A stretch of 64,000 nt of DNA from Acarospora socialis. Taxonomy: Eukaryota; Ascomycota; Lecanoromycetes; Acarosporales; Acarosporaceae. Position numbers and translations under genes: made by a program. Within the stretch, counting starts at the first letter, position 1. The number at the start of each line of letters is the position of its first letter. The stretch covers positions 620,001 to 684,000 of the forward strand of contig JAMYGW020000011.1 in assembly GCA_025617375.2 (NCBI GenBank), read 5' to 3'. Positions 47,201-58,605 of the stretch are shown here, piece after piece. The notes under the pieces are model-generated. The model was not told where the DNA came from. It saw only the letters and a list, made by a program, of their open reading frames with translations, and searched no databases.

Positions 47201-48694
47201 ATGGAGGTAACATCGTCAACCTCACAAGTACTGGCAAAGCGCTCCTCCGACACAGCACTCATGCCCCCTCCACCACGACCGAAGCGTATCAAGAGACCGC
47301 AAAAGGTCTTAGACGAAGACGCGTACACATCCGCACTATCTCAAATCATCGCTCGCGACTTCTTTCCCGGCTTGGTCGAGACAGAGTCACAGCAAGAGTA
47401 CCTTGACGCGCTCGACTCGCAGGACGAGGTGTGGATTGCAAGCGCAGGGAAGCGATTAAGAGAAGTCATGACGCCCGGCCCCGACGGGCGAAGAATCCGC
47501 GGAAGGAGAGGGACGAGTCTGACGCCCATGATTGGACGAGGCAGCCAAACCCCAAAGGGATGGGGAGGAGAGACGCCGATGTCCGTGGCGGGATCGGAAA
47601 TCTCATCCACGACCACAACCACGGACCGAGAAGGCGAAGACGTCGACACGAACATGAGCCTCAGCGCTTTCCAGACAAAGTACACGAGCGAAGACAACGA
47701 GAGTTTTTACAAGCTGCTCGACAAGCAGAATCTCAAGCGGGCCGAGAAATACGCCTGGATGTGGGCGGGCAACAAGATCCCCTCCGCCCGGCAGATTGCG
47801 CAAGCTCAACGCTCCGAACGCCTCCTGACCTCGAAATCCACACCCAGCCACGAAGCCGGCGGAAGTGAACAACAGCAACAGCAACTACTCACCATCTCCC
47901 TCAACCCGGACCCAGACGACCGGAAAGCCATGCCAGAAACGTGGCGCTCTAAACCTGACAACGAATTCATGTTCGCCCCCGACTCGATCGAAGACCACAC
48001 GCAGACGGTGCAACAACGCGCCGAAGAAACCTCCCGTGCCCCGCCCAAAGCCGTCGTCTACCACAACACCCGCCTCCCACCACCCTCAACTTCCGACCCC
48101 GCCGACCACGACCACGACCCTTCCGTTCCCCCCTCTCCCTCCCTCTCCGCCGTCCGCGACGCCCTGGCCGGCCGTCCCCGCCCCACCCCCTCCGAGCCCG
48201 GCCTCTCCGGCTCCGAGACGCCCCGCGTAAACGGCTACGCCTTCGTCGACGACGCCGACGACGAACCTCCACCCAGCAGTTCCATCGACCACCAGTTCCT
48301 CCTCGGCGCCGCCGGCGGCGACGGCACGCCCAACCCCTTCCGCATCAAGGCACAGAGCAAGCGCGAAGATCTGCACCATCGCATGGTCGAGCGCGTCGCG
48401 CGGACGAAGAGGGTCGTGAAGCGCGAGGCGGAACTTAGAACGCCGGTGCCGCGGTTCGCGAGTAGTCCGCGTGTCGAGGGCGGTTTGACGCCGGCGGGGA
48501 GGAGGTTGTGGGGAAAGGTTGGGAGTCCGGGGGTAGGTGCTGGTGTGGGAGCGGGAGGAGGGGGGTTTGATGGTGGGAGGGGGTGGGAGAGTGCGGGTGA
48601 GAAGGGAAAGGGGAAAGGTGTCGGTTCGTCGGGCTTGAGGGTGAGCTGGACGCCCAAGTCGACGCCGAAGGGGAGTGTAAAGAATGTTGGGTAA
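47201..48694 (+). CDS. ESS2/DGCR14-type splicing factor
   Basis: Single exon, 497 aa. The block KVLDEDAYTSALSQIIARDF, FPGLVETESQQEYLDAL opens all ESS-2/DGCR14 (fission yeast Bis1) proteins. Then FQTKYTSEDNESFYKLLDK, YAWMWAGNKI and, near the end, GRRLWGKVG follow the family order. Members join the spliceosome and help choose or process splice sites. The central part is Ser/Pro-rich with an HDHDP stretch, and the C-terminal tail is Gly-rich, basic and probably disordered. Strong C bias in the middle creates long minus-strand and alternate frames, which I reject. Confidence 0.9.
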   Translation: MEVTSSTSQVLAKRSSDTALMPPPPRPKRIKRPQKVLDEDAYTSALSQIIARDFFPGLVETESQQEYLDALDSQDEVWIASAGKRLREVMTPGPDGRRIRGRRGTSLTPMIGRGSQTPKGWGGETPMSVAGSEISSTTTTTDREGEDVDTNMSLSAFQTKYTSEDNESFYKLLDKQNLKRAEKYAWMWAGNKIPSARQIAQAQRSERLLTSKSTPSHEAGGSEQQQQQLLTISLNPDPDDRKAMPETWRSKPDNEFMFAPDSIEDHTQTVQQRAEETSRAPPKAVVYHNTRLPPPSTSDPADHDHDPSVPPSPSLSAVRDALAGRPRPTPSEPGLSGSETPRVNGYAFVDDADDEPPPSSSIDHQFLLGAAGGDGTPNPFRIKAQSKREDLHHRMVERVARTKRVVKREAELRTPVPRFASSPRVEGGLTPAGRRLWGKVGSPGVGAGVGAGGGGFDGGRGWESAGEKGKGKGVGSSGLRVSWTPKSTPKGSVKNVG

Positions 48695-48945
48695 AAGTGT
48701 GAGTAGGATGCATGTATGTAGTTTGTTGGCCGGTGAGGAACGGTCGTGCTCGGACACGTCCCAATTCCGACCAGTTGATCATTAGGAGTCTATGCATAGG
48801 GCAGCTACTCCTGAACCTGACTCATGCAACCGAGGGTAGAATCACTCTTCGTTACACCCAGATGCATTAGGTACGGTCTATAATAATTTGAAACTCTCTA
48901 ATGCTCTAAACCGGTTCGCAATAAGGAACAGTCCGTTAGAAACGT

Positions 48946-51481
48946 TCAGATAGGCTGTGTCTCGCGCGTGAGCCATTTCATCGTCCGCTCATCCTGGTCA
49001 AAGAAGCCTTTCAGTTTCGCCAATACTTCAGCATGGTAGTTATTGAGCCAATTCTTTTCCCTGGGCGTAAGGAGCTGGTCATCAATCATCTTTCGACACA
49101 TTGGAACCATGGTCACGTGCTCGAATCCGAGATACGGCTTGTCCCCGAACCTGTGGTTCGTTTCGACTTCCTTCGCCATGAAGACGTCTAGCAGAGGTTA
49201 GTGATAGAGTCGAGATAGGAAAGTTTGTGGAGGACCTACTCTCTATCCTGATACCAAAGTTGCCATCCTCATAGTAGCCGGGTTCTACACAGTCAGCGTT
49301 GACAGGGGATACGAGCGTACTCAAGGCTTCTCTTACCGTCAGAGATCACGTTCCCGGGTGAGAGCGGAACCTCGGAGTACTGAATGCGAGTACCGATCCC
49401 TATCGGACCCTCATGTACGTTCTAGATAGTCAGTGTGAAAACTTGATAGCATGTGGGAGTGGATGCGATACCAGATATGACCCAACACCATGACCGGTAC
49501 CGTGTCGGTAGTCCAAGCCCTCCTCCCACAAGAACTGTCTAGCTAGAGTGTCCAAGGCAAAGCCACTCGTGCCTTTGGGATATATTGCTTTGTCCAGGGC
49601 AATGAGACCCTTGAGCACCAGGGTATATGTTTTTCGCTCCATTGCAGTGGGCTCTCCAAAGTGTAAGGTTCGGGTTGTGTCGGTAGTTCCATCGAGATAC
49701 TGAGCGCCTGAGTCACATAGATAGACGGTCTTGGGATCGATAACAGCACAATGACCCCTTTCCGGCTTGTAATGAATTACAGCTGCGTTTGCGCCCGTCG
49801 AGGAGATGGTGTCGAAAGAAAGTCCGATGAAATGCTTTCCTTTGCTTTTCAGGCCAGTCAACTCGTGTTCCTTGGCTAGTCTACCGCGAAAACTTACGAG
49901 CGTATCTGCTCTAGTTTGTCTGCTGCTTCAACTTCATCAAGCTTGTTCCCTTGTTCAATTAGCTGATCTTCGAGCCAAGCGAAGTACTCAGTCAACGCAG
50001 CTCCGTCTCTTATGTGGCATGCTCTCATGCCTTGTAGTTCGACATCGTTTTTGATTGCCTTTGCGTCGCCGATCGGGCTTCGCACTTCTTCGACCTTTTC
50101 TTGGGCGCCAAGACTCAAACTGAGAGCCCAGGACGCCTTGGTTGATATGAAGAATTTCCTTGGTGGGGCGCTTGGCTTTCCATCGCCGTTAACAGCGACA
50201 CCTGTGGTTGTCGATTTGCTCAGGGATTCGGTATCCTCAAAGATCGCATTGTACGGCCGAAGAGTAACAGTATCCCCAAGGTGGGATTTCACCTCTGCAG
50301 TGATCTTGCTTTCGTCGACATAAAGTGATACAGATGTCGGTGTCACTGCCGCGTAAGAAAAGAAGACGGGATTATATGGGATGCTGCGGCAGGTTAGTCA
50401 AGAGCTGAACGCCAGGCAAACATCCCGCCACCAGAGCATACTCGTTCCCACGCAGATTAAATAGCCAAGCAACCTCATCCAACATAGCTTCATGGAGGAA
50501 ATGTCAGCACAGCCCGAGTAAGCACGAGCGAAAAGCTGTCTCTGAGGCTCTACTAACGTACAGACGATGAGGCCCGCGCTTTTCTTCTTCTCAAGTTCTT
50601 TCCTCAAGTCCTGGATTTTGTCCTGAAACGACTTTCCAGCAAATTTCTGGTCTAGGACCTTGACTTTCTCGTTTGGTCGTGGCGGTTTGTCCTTTCCCCA
50701 CACGATATCCACCAGGTTCTCACTGACGCCGGTTAAGGACTTTCCCCCTTTGTGTTTGATCTTCTCCGCGAGTTTGCGGGCATCGGCTGTGAAGTATTAG
50801 CGAGAAATCCATCCTCATTCTCGTAACCAGAGTACACCCACGGGCTGTTATAACCGTTGGATCTACACCAACAGTCTTGCCACCCTCTGATTGCTCCGCG
50901 GTCCTGAGTGCTGTCAGCACTGTCAAAACATCTCCCAGACGGGCCAAGATCACCATTCTTGCCATGTAGGAACATCCTCCAGTCCTTGCTTGAGTAGCTG
51001 CCAGTTGCTGTCAAGCTGTTTCGCCGCCTGATTAAAGTACCGTCCGTCGGTTGCAAGCGCAGCTTTCTCATGAGTAACGACAACAGTTCCCGCAGACCCC
51101 GAGAAACCACAGATGTATTCTAAGAGGGGTGAGCCATCTACACATGGCTCATTCGGAGACTGTCTAACCTCGACGTGCGTCACATGGCGCGATATATTCA
51201 GATTGGTGACTGTCTTCTGATGGCACGACTTTGGTAACATAAGATTTCCATTCATTCCTAGGGACAGTTCAAGCCATACTATATACATCAACCGCCCTAT
51301 CCTTCATCAATTCCCTCAGTCTTGCCAGACGCTTTGAGGTATCCACTGTCTCCATTTCGAGAGCTGAGTGAAAGCCGGTTGTAGAGAATTTCCGGGTTGC
51401 AGATGGCGAGAAAGGAGCGGACGCTGAAGTTCTAAATGGATTACTTGACCGAGAAAGAAAGACACGTCTCAGCGCCTGCAT
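48946..51481 (-). CDS. Xaa-Pro aminopeptidase P
   Basis: Eleven exons: 51481-51280, 51228-51169, 51119-50954, 50903-50842, 50786-50562, 50487-50442, 50383-49898, 49844-49472, 49421-49337, 49284-49240, 49187-48946; 663 aa. Removes N-terminal residues that precede proline; a two-metal (Mn) pita-bread enzyme. Seen: [69 protein letters not shown]-type Asp pair, [10 protein letters not shown] (His), NVHEGPIG, and [15 protein letters not shown] with its Glu. The first 42 residues are basic and Ser-rich ([13 protein letters not shown]) like a mitochondrial presequence. Met43 (51355) begins [16 protein letters not shown], the usual cytosolic start. Most introns are 50-80 bp. Confidence 0.95.
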
Positions 51482-51860
51482 TTATTGTAGGGAACGATCG
51501 TCTAAGTGAAGGAATGAAGAAGCAATTACTCCCTCACTTACTAATAGGTCATGACTTTTGGAAGCTATTTGCGCCAGACACGCCAAGCCTGTGCCGCTTA
51601 GTCATACTTGAGGAACGTTTGATCCTGTTGCCAAGGAAAGGACAAGAGAGATCAATGTTTATCAATAGACTTGGATCAACATGCATTCAGATTCCACGCA
51701 GACTCGCCCATTTGTTTTCGGCAAAGGCGAATATATGCTCTCAAAACGGAGGAAGCTGTTTATGGTCTTTGGTGTAGAGCTAAGAACATTACAGTCGCCC
51801 TGAAGTTGCCCATCAATCCAGCTAAGCCCTACATTAACATCAACATCCACACCTTAAGTC
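51482..51860. promoter_or_regulatory. Divergent promoter region
   Basis: 380 bp between aminopeptidase P (-) and the karyopherin (+). No specific site assigned. Confidence 0.45.
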
Positions 51861-54800
51861 ATGGGTACGCAGTGTGATATGGCAGCTACTATGTCTCCGG
51901 ACGCGCGTCAGGTTCCAATAGTCAGTTCCATCGGCGAGGTGGAGCAGGTACGCCATCCCTTATGTCTTGATTGGAGACCGGACACTCAAGCCTGATGCCT
52001 TCTTGCAGCTTGTGAAAGGTTTATATGTGCCCGGATCCCCAAAGAAGATCGGGAGGATTCAAGAGACTTTGCAGAGACTGCAGAAAAGTTCTGAAGGCTG
52101 GCAAATGGCTGATGCACTGCTCGGCTGCGATGACGACAAAGTGCGGTTCTTTGGTGCTTTGACATTCACAGTCAAGATCAATCAAAATTGGTGAGAGGTG
52201 CGCAGTTACCTCAGGTCAGAGGATTCTGACAAGTTGCTCAGGGAGTCTCTGAGTCCTGAAGACGCAGAAGCACTCTTGATGAGATTATTATCTTGGCTTG
52301 TCCGTCTAGTTTCTCAGAACGAATCACCTCTCGTCTTGAGGAAACTCTGCGCAGCACTGGTTGCTTTTTTCTTAAGACCTTCTTCAACCTGGGAGTTTTG
52401 CTTGAGGCATCTCGTTTGTTCTCTTTACAGCGCACAAGCAGTTCCGACAGAGTCTTTGAATAGTTATCCGTCTACAGCAGATGTATATCCAGGCCTCAAT
52501 CAAGCACAGGCTATCATTACGCTGTGGTTTGGTTCAATGCTTGTGGAAGAAGTAGCGAAGACCGACAACGATAGCATGCAAACGTAAGCTAACTTCATTC
52601 TAACATCCCGTGCCTGGAGATCATTTGGCTGTATCTCATGTCTTCTCTGTAGGAACAAATACTATCAAAGACTTGAGTCCAATTTGCAGGATGCTGTTAT
52701 CATGTTGCGTCAGTCTCTGGTGCAGGACTCGCGAGGCAGTACCAGGCTTTGCCAAGAGGGGATAAAATGCTTTCAGGTAAGTAAACCGTGATACCCACAT
52801 TGCAGGGCTAATTACCAGCCCATCTCAGTCATGGGTCGATTATGCCCACCGAGCTTGGATCAACACGGCAACAACTCTGGACCCACTTAAAGAAATCACG
52901 GCTCTTGTTATACCATGCATGATCGTCGAAGAAACCTCTGAAATGGCGGTTGACTGTCTCACGGATATCCTGACTAACTTCTGTGCTTTCTTGACCACGG
53001 AAAACTTACAGTCATTAACGTCTCTTCTGTGCGACGGATACTTCCAACAAAAGCTATTGGAACTGAAGCGCGGCAACTACGACAGCGATCATCTCGGCAT
53101 AGGAAGGCTTTTACTCGCCTTTGGTGACGCTACGGTTCAAGATCTTGCCAAGAACTACGAGGATCCTGACTCACAACGAGTTCTGCAGATGTTACATGGT
53201 CTCTTGACATGTGATGGGTACGCTGTTGCAGAAGACGAGATCTGTGCTCAGGCCTTGGAATTTTGGAATATGTATACGGAGCTTATGATCGACTCTCTAT
53301 TCGCAGATGGCGAAACTAAGGCCTCTTGGATTGATCCGGCAATCAAACATATTCTTCAGGCTATCGAGGAATGCTGGGCAAAGCTAAGATTCCCTGACCA
53401 GGCCGAAGCAGAGACGTGGGATTCCGAGATTCGAACAGGCTTCAAAGCATTTCGTGCCGATGTTAAAGACCTTCTACAAGCTTCTTACACATTACTGGGC
53501 GTGGACGTCCTCGAGAAATTCACAGACCTTCTGCTAAGGTCATTGGAAACGAAAGCTTGGGTTGAACTGGAGTCTACGTTGTTCTGCCTAAATGCCCTCG
53601 CAGATTGCACCGCGGACGAAGCACCGGTCGATCGCACTCTCTTACGGTTGTTTGGATCACCGTTGTTCACCGTACTCTCGAATAACCAATCCATGATTCC
53701 AACCAAAACTAAGCAGACCGCGGTCCATACCCTGGGACACTACACTGCTTTCTTCGAACACCACACGGACTTTCTTCCCTCGGCTTTGGATTTCTTGTTT
53801 ACTTCGCTGCAGACATCCACGTTGGCAGTCGTGGCTTCAAAGTCCATCTTACTGCTGTGCTCCTCATGTCGAAAAGCCTTGGTCCCCGAACTAGGCACGT
53901 TCCTTCAGCAATTCAAAGCTTCCCTCGCATGGCCCAGTTCGGACATCAGTACAAAGGAGAAGGTCATGGGCGCCATTGCGGCAATTGTGCAAGCTATTCC
54001 GTCCGAAGAGCAGAAGATCCAACCTATGGATAAACTACTACTGTTTGTCGAGGCGGACATGCAGAGCTCAATCACGCTCGCGCAAGCCGGTCGAATCGAA
54101 GACGCTCTGGCAGGAGCGCTCGCCGCCCTCCGGTGTCTAGCCAGTATGGGCAAAGCTCTCCAAGCACCCGACGACCTTCCAATTGAGTTAGATAAGGATC
54201 ATATCCACACCTCCGTCTGGGACCACAACCTCGGTGCATCCATACAAACACGAATCGTTCACTGTCTAGAAGTAATCCCGGGACTTTTTCGCGCTGACGG
54301 GGAAATCATAGAAGCAGCCTGTGACGTGCTTCGCACCGGATACAAAGAGACGTCGCCCGGGCCATTCGTGTTCGCGCCCCAAGTCACCGTCGAGTTTGTC
54401 TCGCGATGTACGCTGAACACGCCACGGCTCGACTACGTCATCAACACCGCCTGCGTGTTCCTCACCAGCCACAACTCCGACACTTCCTCGAGGATGACGG
54501 ACGCCGCAAACTCGCTACTCATCTACACGCTCAACACCGTCCGGCTCCTGGGCGGTAAGGTTACCTAATCCAACTCCTCACGTCTTCCTATCGCCCGGAC
54601 ACTAACTCAACTTCCAGTCGACCCGACCAAAGACCCCGAAGTAGCATCCAGCTGCATCGACCTCACCACCAAACTCCTCTCCCGCCACACCGCCCTCCTC
54701 CTCAACCCACACCTCCAATCCCCCGTCAACGACCTCTTCACCCTCACTTTCCGCTGCCTCACCTCCTCCGAGATCCTCCCCAAACGCTCCGCCGCCAGCT

Positions 54801-55451
54801 TTTGGGTACGTCTCCTCATCCCTCCTCCGACTTCCCTTCCCTTCCACAAGCTCCCCACCCTCTTCTGCTCCACGATCCCAAAAGTAAACTAACCGCCCTT
54901 CTCCCACCCCCCACACAGACAACCTTCCTCTCCCTCCCCTCCTCCTCCTCCTCGCCCTCACAAACCCCGACCCCAACCCCAACACCGCACACCCTCCTCC
55001 CGCACCTCCTTCCCCCCCTCGCCGCCTCCCTCATCCACGCCCTCGCCGGCACCGCCTCCCGCTCCGAACTCGACGTCCTCACCGACCCCCTCAAGAAACT
55101 CATCTTCCACCACCCGCGCCCCGCCAAGCTCTGGCTCGAAGCCGCGCTGTTCGGCGACGCGTTCCCCACAAAGGCGAACGAGAGGGTGGGAGAGAAAGAC
55201 AAGAGGGCGTTTTTGGACAGGGTGTGCAGGTATGTGTTCTGTCCTCTGTTCTGTTTTCCTGTGTTCGTGGGTTGTAGTGGGAGGGAGAGGAACAGGGAGA
55301 GGGGTGGGAAGGGGAAAGGGGTTTGAGGGATGTGGGCTGATGAGTTCGTTTGGGGTGGGCGTGTAGTTTGCGAGGGGCAAGGGCGACGAATGCGCTGGTC
55401 AAGGAGTTCTGGATCGCGTGTCGGGGGATTGGGTTTGCGTATGTTTCGTGA
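51861..55451 (+). CDS. Importin-13/Kap122-like karyopherin
   Basis: Eight exons: 51861-51947, 52009-52190, 52215-52583, 52653-52776, 52829-54554, 54618-54805, 54919-55229, 55367-55451; 1023 aa. A nuclear transport receptor of HEAT repeats. Marks: VKGLYVPGSPKKIGRIQETL, SEGWQMADALLGC, VRFFGALTFTVKINQNW, then an Xpo1-like middle and FWIACRGIGFAYVS at the end, close to fungal Kap122/Pdr6 and animal importin-13/TNPO3. Start choice: three in-frame Mets (51861, 51879, 51891); the last just precedes SPDARQV. Oddity: between QNW and SEDSD the frame meets a TGA at 52192. Only a 24-nt intron (52191-52214, GTGAGA to CTCAG) removes it. Confidence 0.88.
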
Positions 55452-55750
55452 GGAGGATGCTGGAGGCGATGGTGATGGTGTAAGTACGGCCGTACTTGGC
55501 AGGGCAGTGGGCTGGGCGGTGATCGTCGTTGAGAGGGCGCGCTAGGTGGGTAGGTATAGGCAAGGGTGGGTGAGAGATGTAGAGCGCAATCGAAACAGCA
55601 TGATGGCTTCTCTCACTCAGTCGGGGTGGGGCGCGGAATACTATAGGGTACAAGTCATTGTATATGGTGTAGTTAAGATGCCATGTCACATCCAAATTTT
55701 TTGAGATATCTACAGGACGAATCTCATTCTCTAACGTAGAGACACGCTAA

Positions 55751-57345
55751 TCACCAACCCCTCTTAGCCATCCGATCCTCCTCGCCCATCTTCCCCACAT
55801 TCAACCCCACCATCGGCTCGCCCAAATCGCTGCTGACCTCGGCCAGCACCTTGGCGTCCCTAAAATGCGTCACCGCCTGCACGATCGCCTTGGCTCTCTT
55901 CTTCGCATCGCCAGACTTGAAGATCCCACTGCCGACGAACACGCCATCGCAGCCCAGCTGCATCATAAGCGCCGCATCCGCCGGGGTCGCGACCCCCCCG
56001 GCCGCGAAATTGACGACGGGCAAGCGCCTCAGCTGGGCCGTCTCCTTCAGCAGGTCGAAAGGGGCGCCGATCTGCTTGGCCAGGACGCGCAGTTCCATGT
56101 CGGACATGTTGGCGGCGGCGTTGATTTCGGCGGTGACGGTGCGCATGTGCTTGACGGCCTCGACGACGTCGCCGGTGCCGGCTTCGCCCTTGGTGCGGAT
56201 CATGGCGGCGCCTTCGGAGATGCGCCGCAGGGCTTCGCCGAGGTTGCGGCAGCCGCAGACGAAGGGGACTTTAAAGGGGTGCTTTTCGACGTGGTGGACT
56301 TGGTCGGCGGGGGTGAGGACTTCGGATTCGTCGATGTAGTCGACGCCGAGGGCTTCGAGGATCTGGATGTGAGAAGACGAGGTGTTAGTGGTTGAAAGGT
56401 GGTGCGAAGAGGGGAAAATGAGGGCCGCTTACCTGGCATTCGACAAAGTGCCCTATTCTTGCCTTGGCCATGACGGGTATCGTGACGGTTTCCATAATCT
56501 CCTTGATCATTTTGGGGTCGGACATCCGTGCTACACCACCTTGTGCCCGGATATCTGCGGGTACACGTTCAAGCGCCATGACCGCGCAAGCACCTGCTTC
56601 CTCGGCTATACGTGCCTATCGATTGATAAGCAAGGTCAGCAGCCGCTTTCAAATACGTGTGAAAACGGTGGTTGTAGATGATACGAACCTGCTCTGCATT
56701 AACGACATCCATGATCACGCCGCCCTTGAGCATTTTAGCCAGCCCAGCCTTCACGGTGAAGTTGGTAGAGCTACCGTTGCTGTCTGACTGAGGCCCGTGG
56801 CCATTGGTGGAAGGTAGATCACCCATTGTCTGTCCGGAACCCGACCGACTTGTCGACGGAGTGTGTTGGAGCCCTACGTGCGTTACGTCTGTGGTAGGTG
56901 GTAAGTGTGTTGTAACGTTCTGAGGATTCGTTGAAACACCAAGATCGTGGTTGCTCGAGTTCCCTTGGCTTTGTGGATGCTCGGAGTCTGGGTGGGATGC
57001 GTTTGCAGAGTGGACCTGTGGGAGGCCGACAGGTATTGGCTGGACTGGAGGCGGGAGATGGGTGGTTACGTTGTCAGGGTTTGTCGAAACGCCCGTGTCG
57101 GTGTTGTTTTGCTTGTTTTGAGAAGTCTCGTCCTTTTGTGGATGCTCTGAAGAGTTTGCTGAATGAACTTGTGGAAGACCGACTGGTGTTGTCTCAATTG
57201 AGGATGTTGTGTGTGTAGTCACGTTGGAAGGATTGAGTCCAGCGTCAGTGTCTGTCGATTTCGTGGTAGAGTTTGGGTTTGATGAGTTTTTATCTCCGTC
57301 TGCCGATGAGTCATGGCTTAGTGTTTGGTTGTGGGGGTGAGCCAT
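55751..57345 (-). CDS. SNZ1: Pyridoxal 5'-phosphate synthase PdxS/SNZ, extended
   Basis: Three exons (57345-56689, 56615-56433, 56362-55751), 483 aa if the first Met is used. Joins ribose 5-phosphate, glyceraldehyde 3-phosphate and ammonia from the SNO/PdxT glutaminase into PLP. The core begins [20 protein letters not shown], then [61 protein letters not shown] and [19 protein letters not shown], with the conserved Asp, Lys and loop residues in place. The family is about 300 aa. Met174 (56826) would give a normal 310-residue enzyme. The upstream frame instead adds 173 residues with three 51-residue repeats. No SNO gene lies in this window. Confidence 0.93.
56851..57249 (-). repeat. Three tandem 153-bp (51-codon) repeats
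   Basis: In the extended PdxS frame NVTTH recurs at residues 41, 92 and 143, and [10 protein letters not shown] at 55 and 106, degenerating to [10 protein letters not shown] at 157. Spacing is 51 codons each time. Between them are SEHPQ and Asn/Ser/Thr-rich links. The third copy is shortened. Confidence 0.85.
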
Positions 57346-57834
57346 TATTGTAATTATTAGGGCGTATGTATTTCACAGGTTAAAAGAGTTTATTAGAGCA
57401 CAGAGTTGTCGTGAAAACTGACGAGGACGATGAAGAATGAAGAGAGCAGCAGCAGTGAGGAGGTTGTTGTTGCGGCAAATCTGCCTTACCTACTTTAGGC
57501 AAGTTGAAGCGTGAGCATTGGGAGCTGACCTTTGCCCTTCAGAAAAAATGAAGTAATAATGATGATGATGCTCTTCTACTTCTATTCGATCCGGTGCGTT
57601 TTGCCGTCCCCGTTCGAGAAATTTCTACCCCAGAAACGAATAGAGTTATCGATTAGCGGCCACTAGTCCCTAACCGGACTCGCAGCTGCATTGCATTAGT
57701 CAGATACCTTACCTTTCAAGCGGCTCAAGCTCGCAACTGAAGCTCATCGTATCAACTCGCACCTCGAACACAAGATCTATACTCGAGCGCGGGACCAATA
57801 GCATCCATCGAATCAAAGCTCGTGCGTCCTAGCA
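57346..57834. promoter_or_regulatory. Divergent promoter region
   Basis: 490 bp between PdxS (-) and FUN14 (+). An ATG-rich ATGATGATG run lies near 57560. No gene seen. Confidence 0.45.
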
Positions 57835-58496
57835 ATGGCATCGATTCTCCTCCTCCGAAGACCTCTGACCATCGGTCTCGGCTTGACAACCTTCTGCGCA
57901 ACATACGCCCTTCTCCAACCCTCGCGCCAATCACGGCTCCTCTACTGCGACAGCTATGCCGCTCCGATCTCCTCATCACTGCACTCATACTCGACGGAGG
58001 CAAAAGTTCCAGTCGTGAAGAACGGACGGGCAAATCCCGCGGCTTACAAACAGATCAGCTCGGGAAGCATATTGGGTACGTGCGATTCTTTGGAGTGAGG
58101 GATGCGGATATCGCCCGAAGCGCGGCCCGGTCGGGGATGAAAGACAGGCTTGTCGTGAAGCGTCGCTAAGACTCTTTGATGTAGGTCTGGTTGGGGGTTT
58201 GGCGGTCTCGACGTTCTCAAGAACGCTGGCCTTCCTCTTCGGCCTGCTGGTGTTTGGTGTGCAGGTATGGCCCCCTCTGTTCGCCGTTCAGGGATGGTTG
58301 GGCCAATGGCTGATCTGCGGCGCTACATTCGTACCTGAAGTTCGCGGCATCACGGGGCTACAACATCGTTCCCACGACGAAGATACAGCGATACGTGAAG
58401 AGTGTAGATCTACGGTCAGCCGTAATGGATAATGTGGCGTTCAAGATGAGCTTCGGCGCTACGTTCATGTTGGCTGCGTTTGCAAGGTTTGAATAG
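57835..58496 (+). CDS. FUN14-family mitochondrial membrane protein
   Basis: Three exons (57835-58075, 58185-58264, 58341-58496), 158 aa. FUN14/FUNDC1 proteins sit in the outer mitochondrial membrane; the animal relative acts in mitophagy. A basic hydrophobic start (MASILLLRRPLTIGLGLTTF) is followed by AYKQISSGSILG, then GLVGGLAVSTFSRTLAFLFG and LVFGVQ across two introns, and VKSVDLRSAVMDNVAFKMSF with AAFARFE at the end. The GSIxGLxxGxxxS pattern defines the family. The third exon uses an acceptor ending CTGAAG, chosen by frame and homology. Convergent with ORC2, 109 bp apart. Confidence 0.88.
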
Positions 58497-58605
58497 CAAT
58501 ACAACCAGTCTGATGCTCTGAACATGGGATTTGTGTTTTCAGAGAAATCCTGGGAAAACGCCGCGCTATGCTTGAACAACAATTTGCCCTTGCACTCAAA
58601 CTGGA

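Noticed and set aside
47865-48757. Alternate frames over ESS2, including a 223-codon minus frame
   Set aside because: Composition artefacts (Pro/Arg runs) of the C-rich middle of ESS2.
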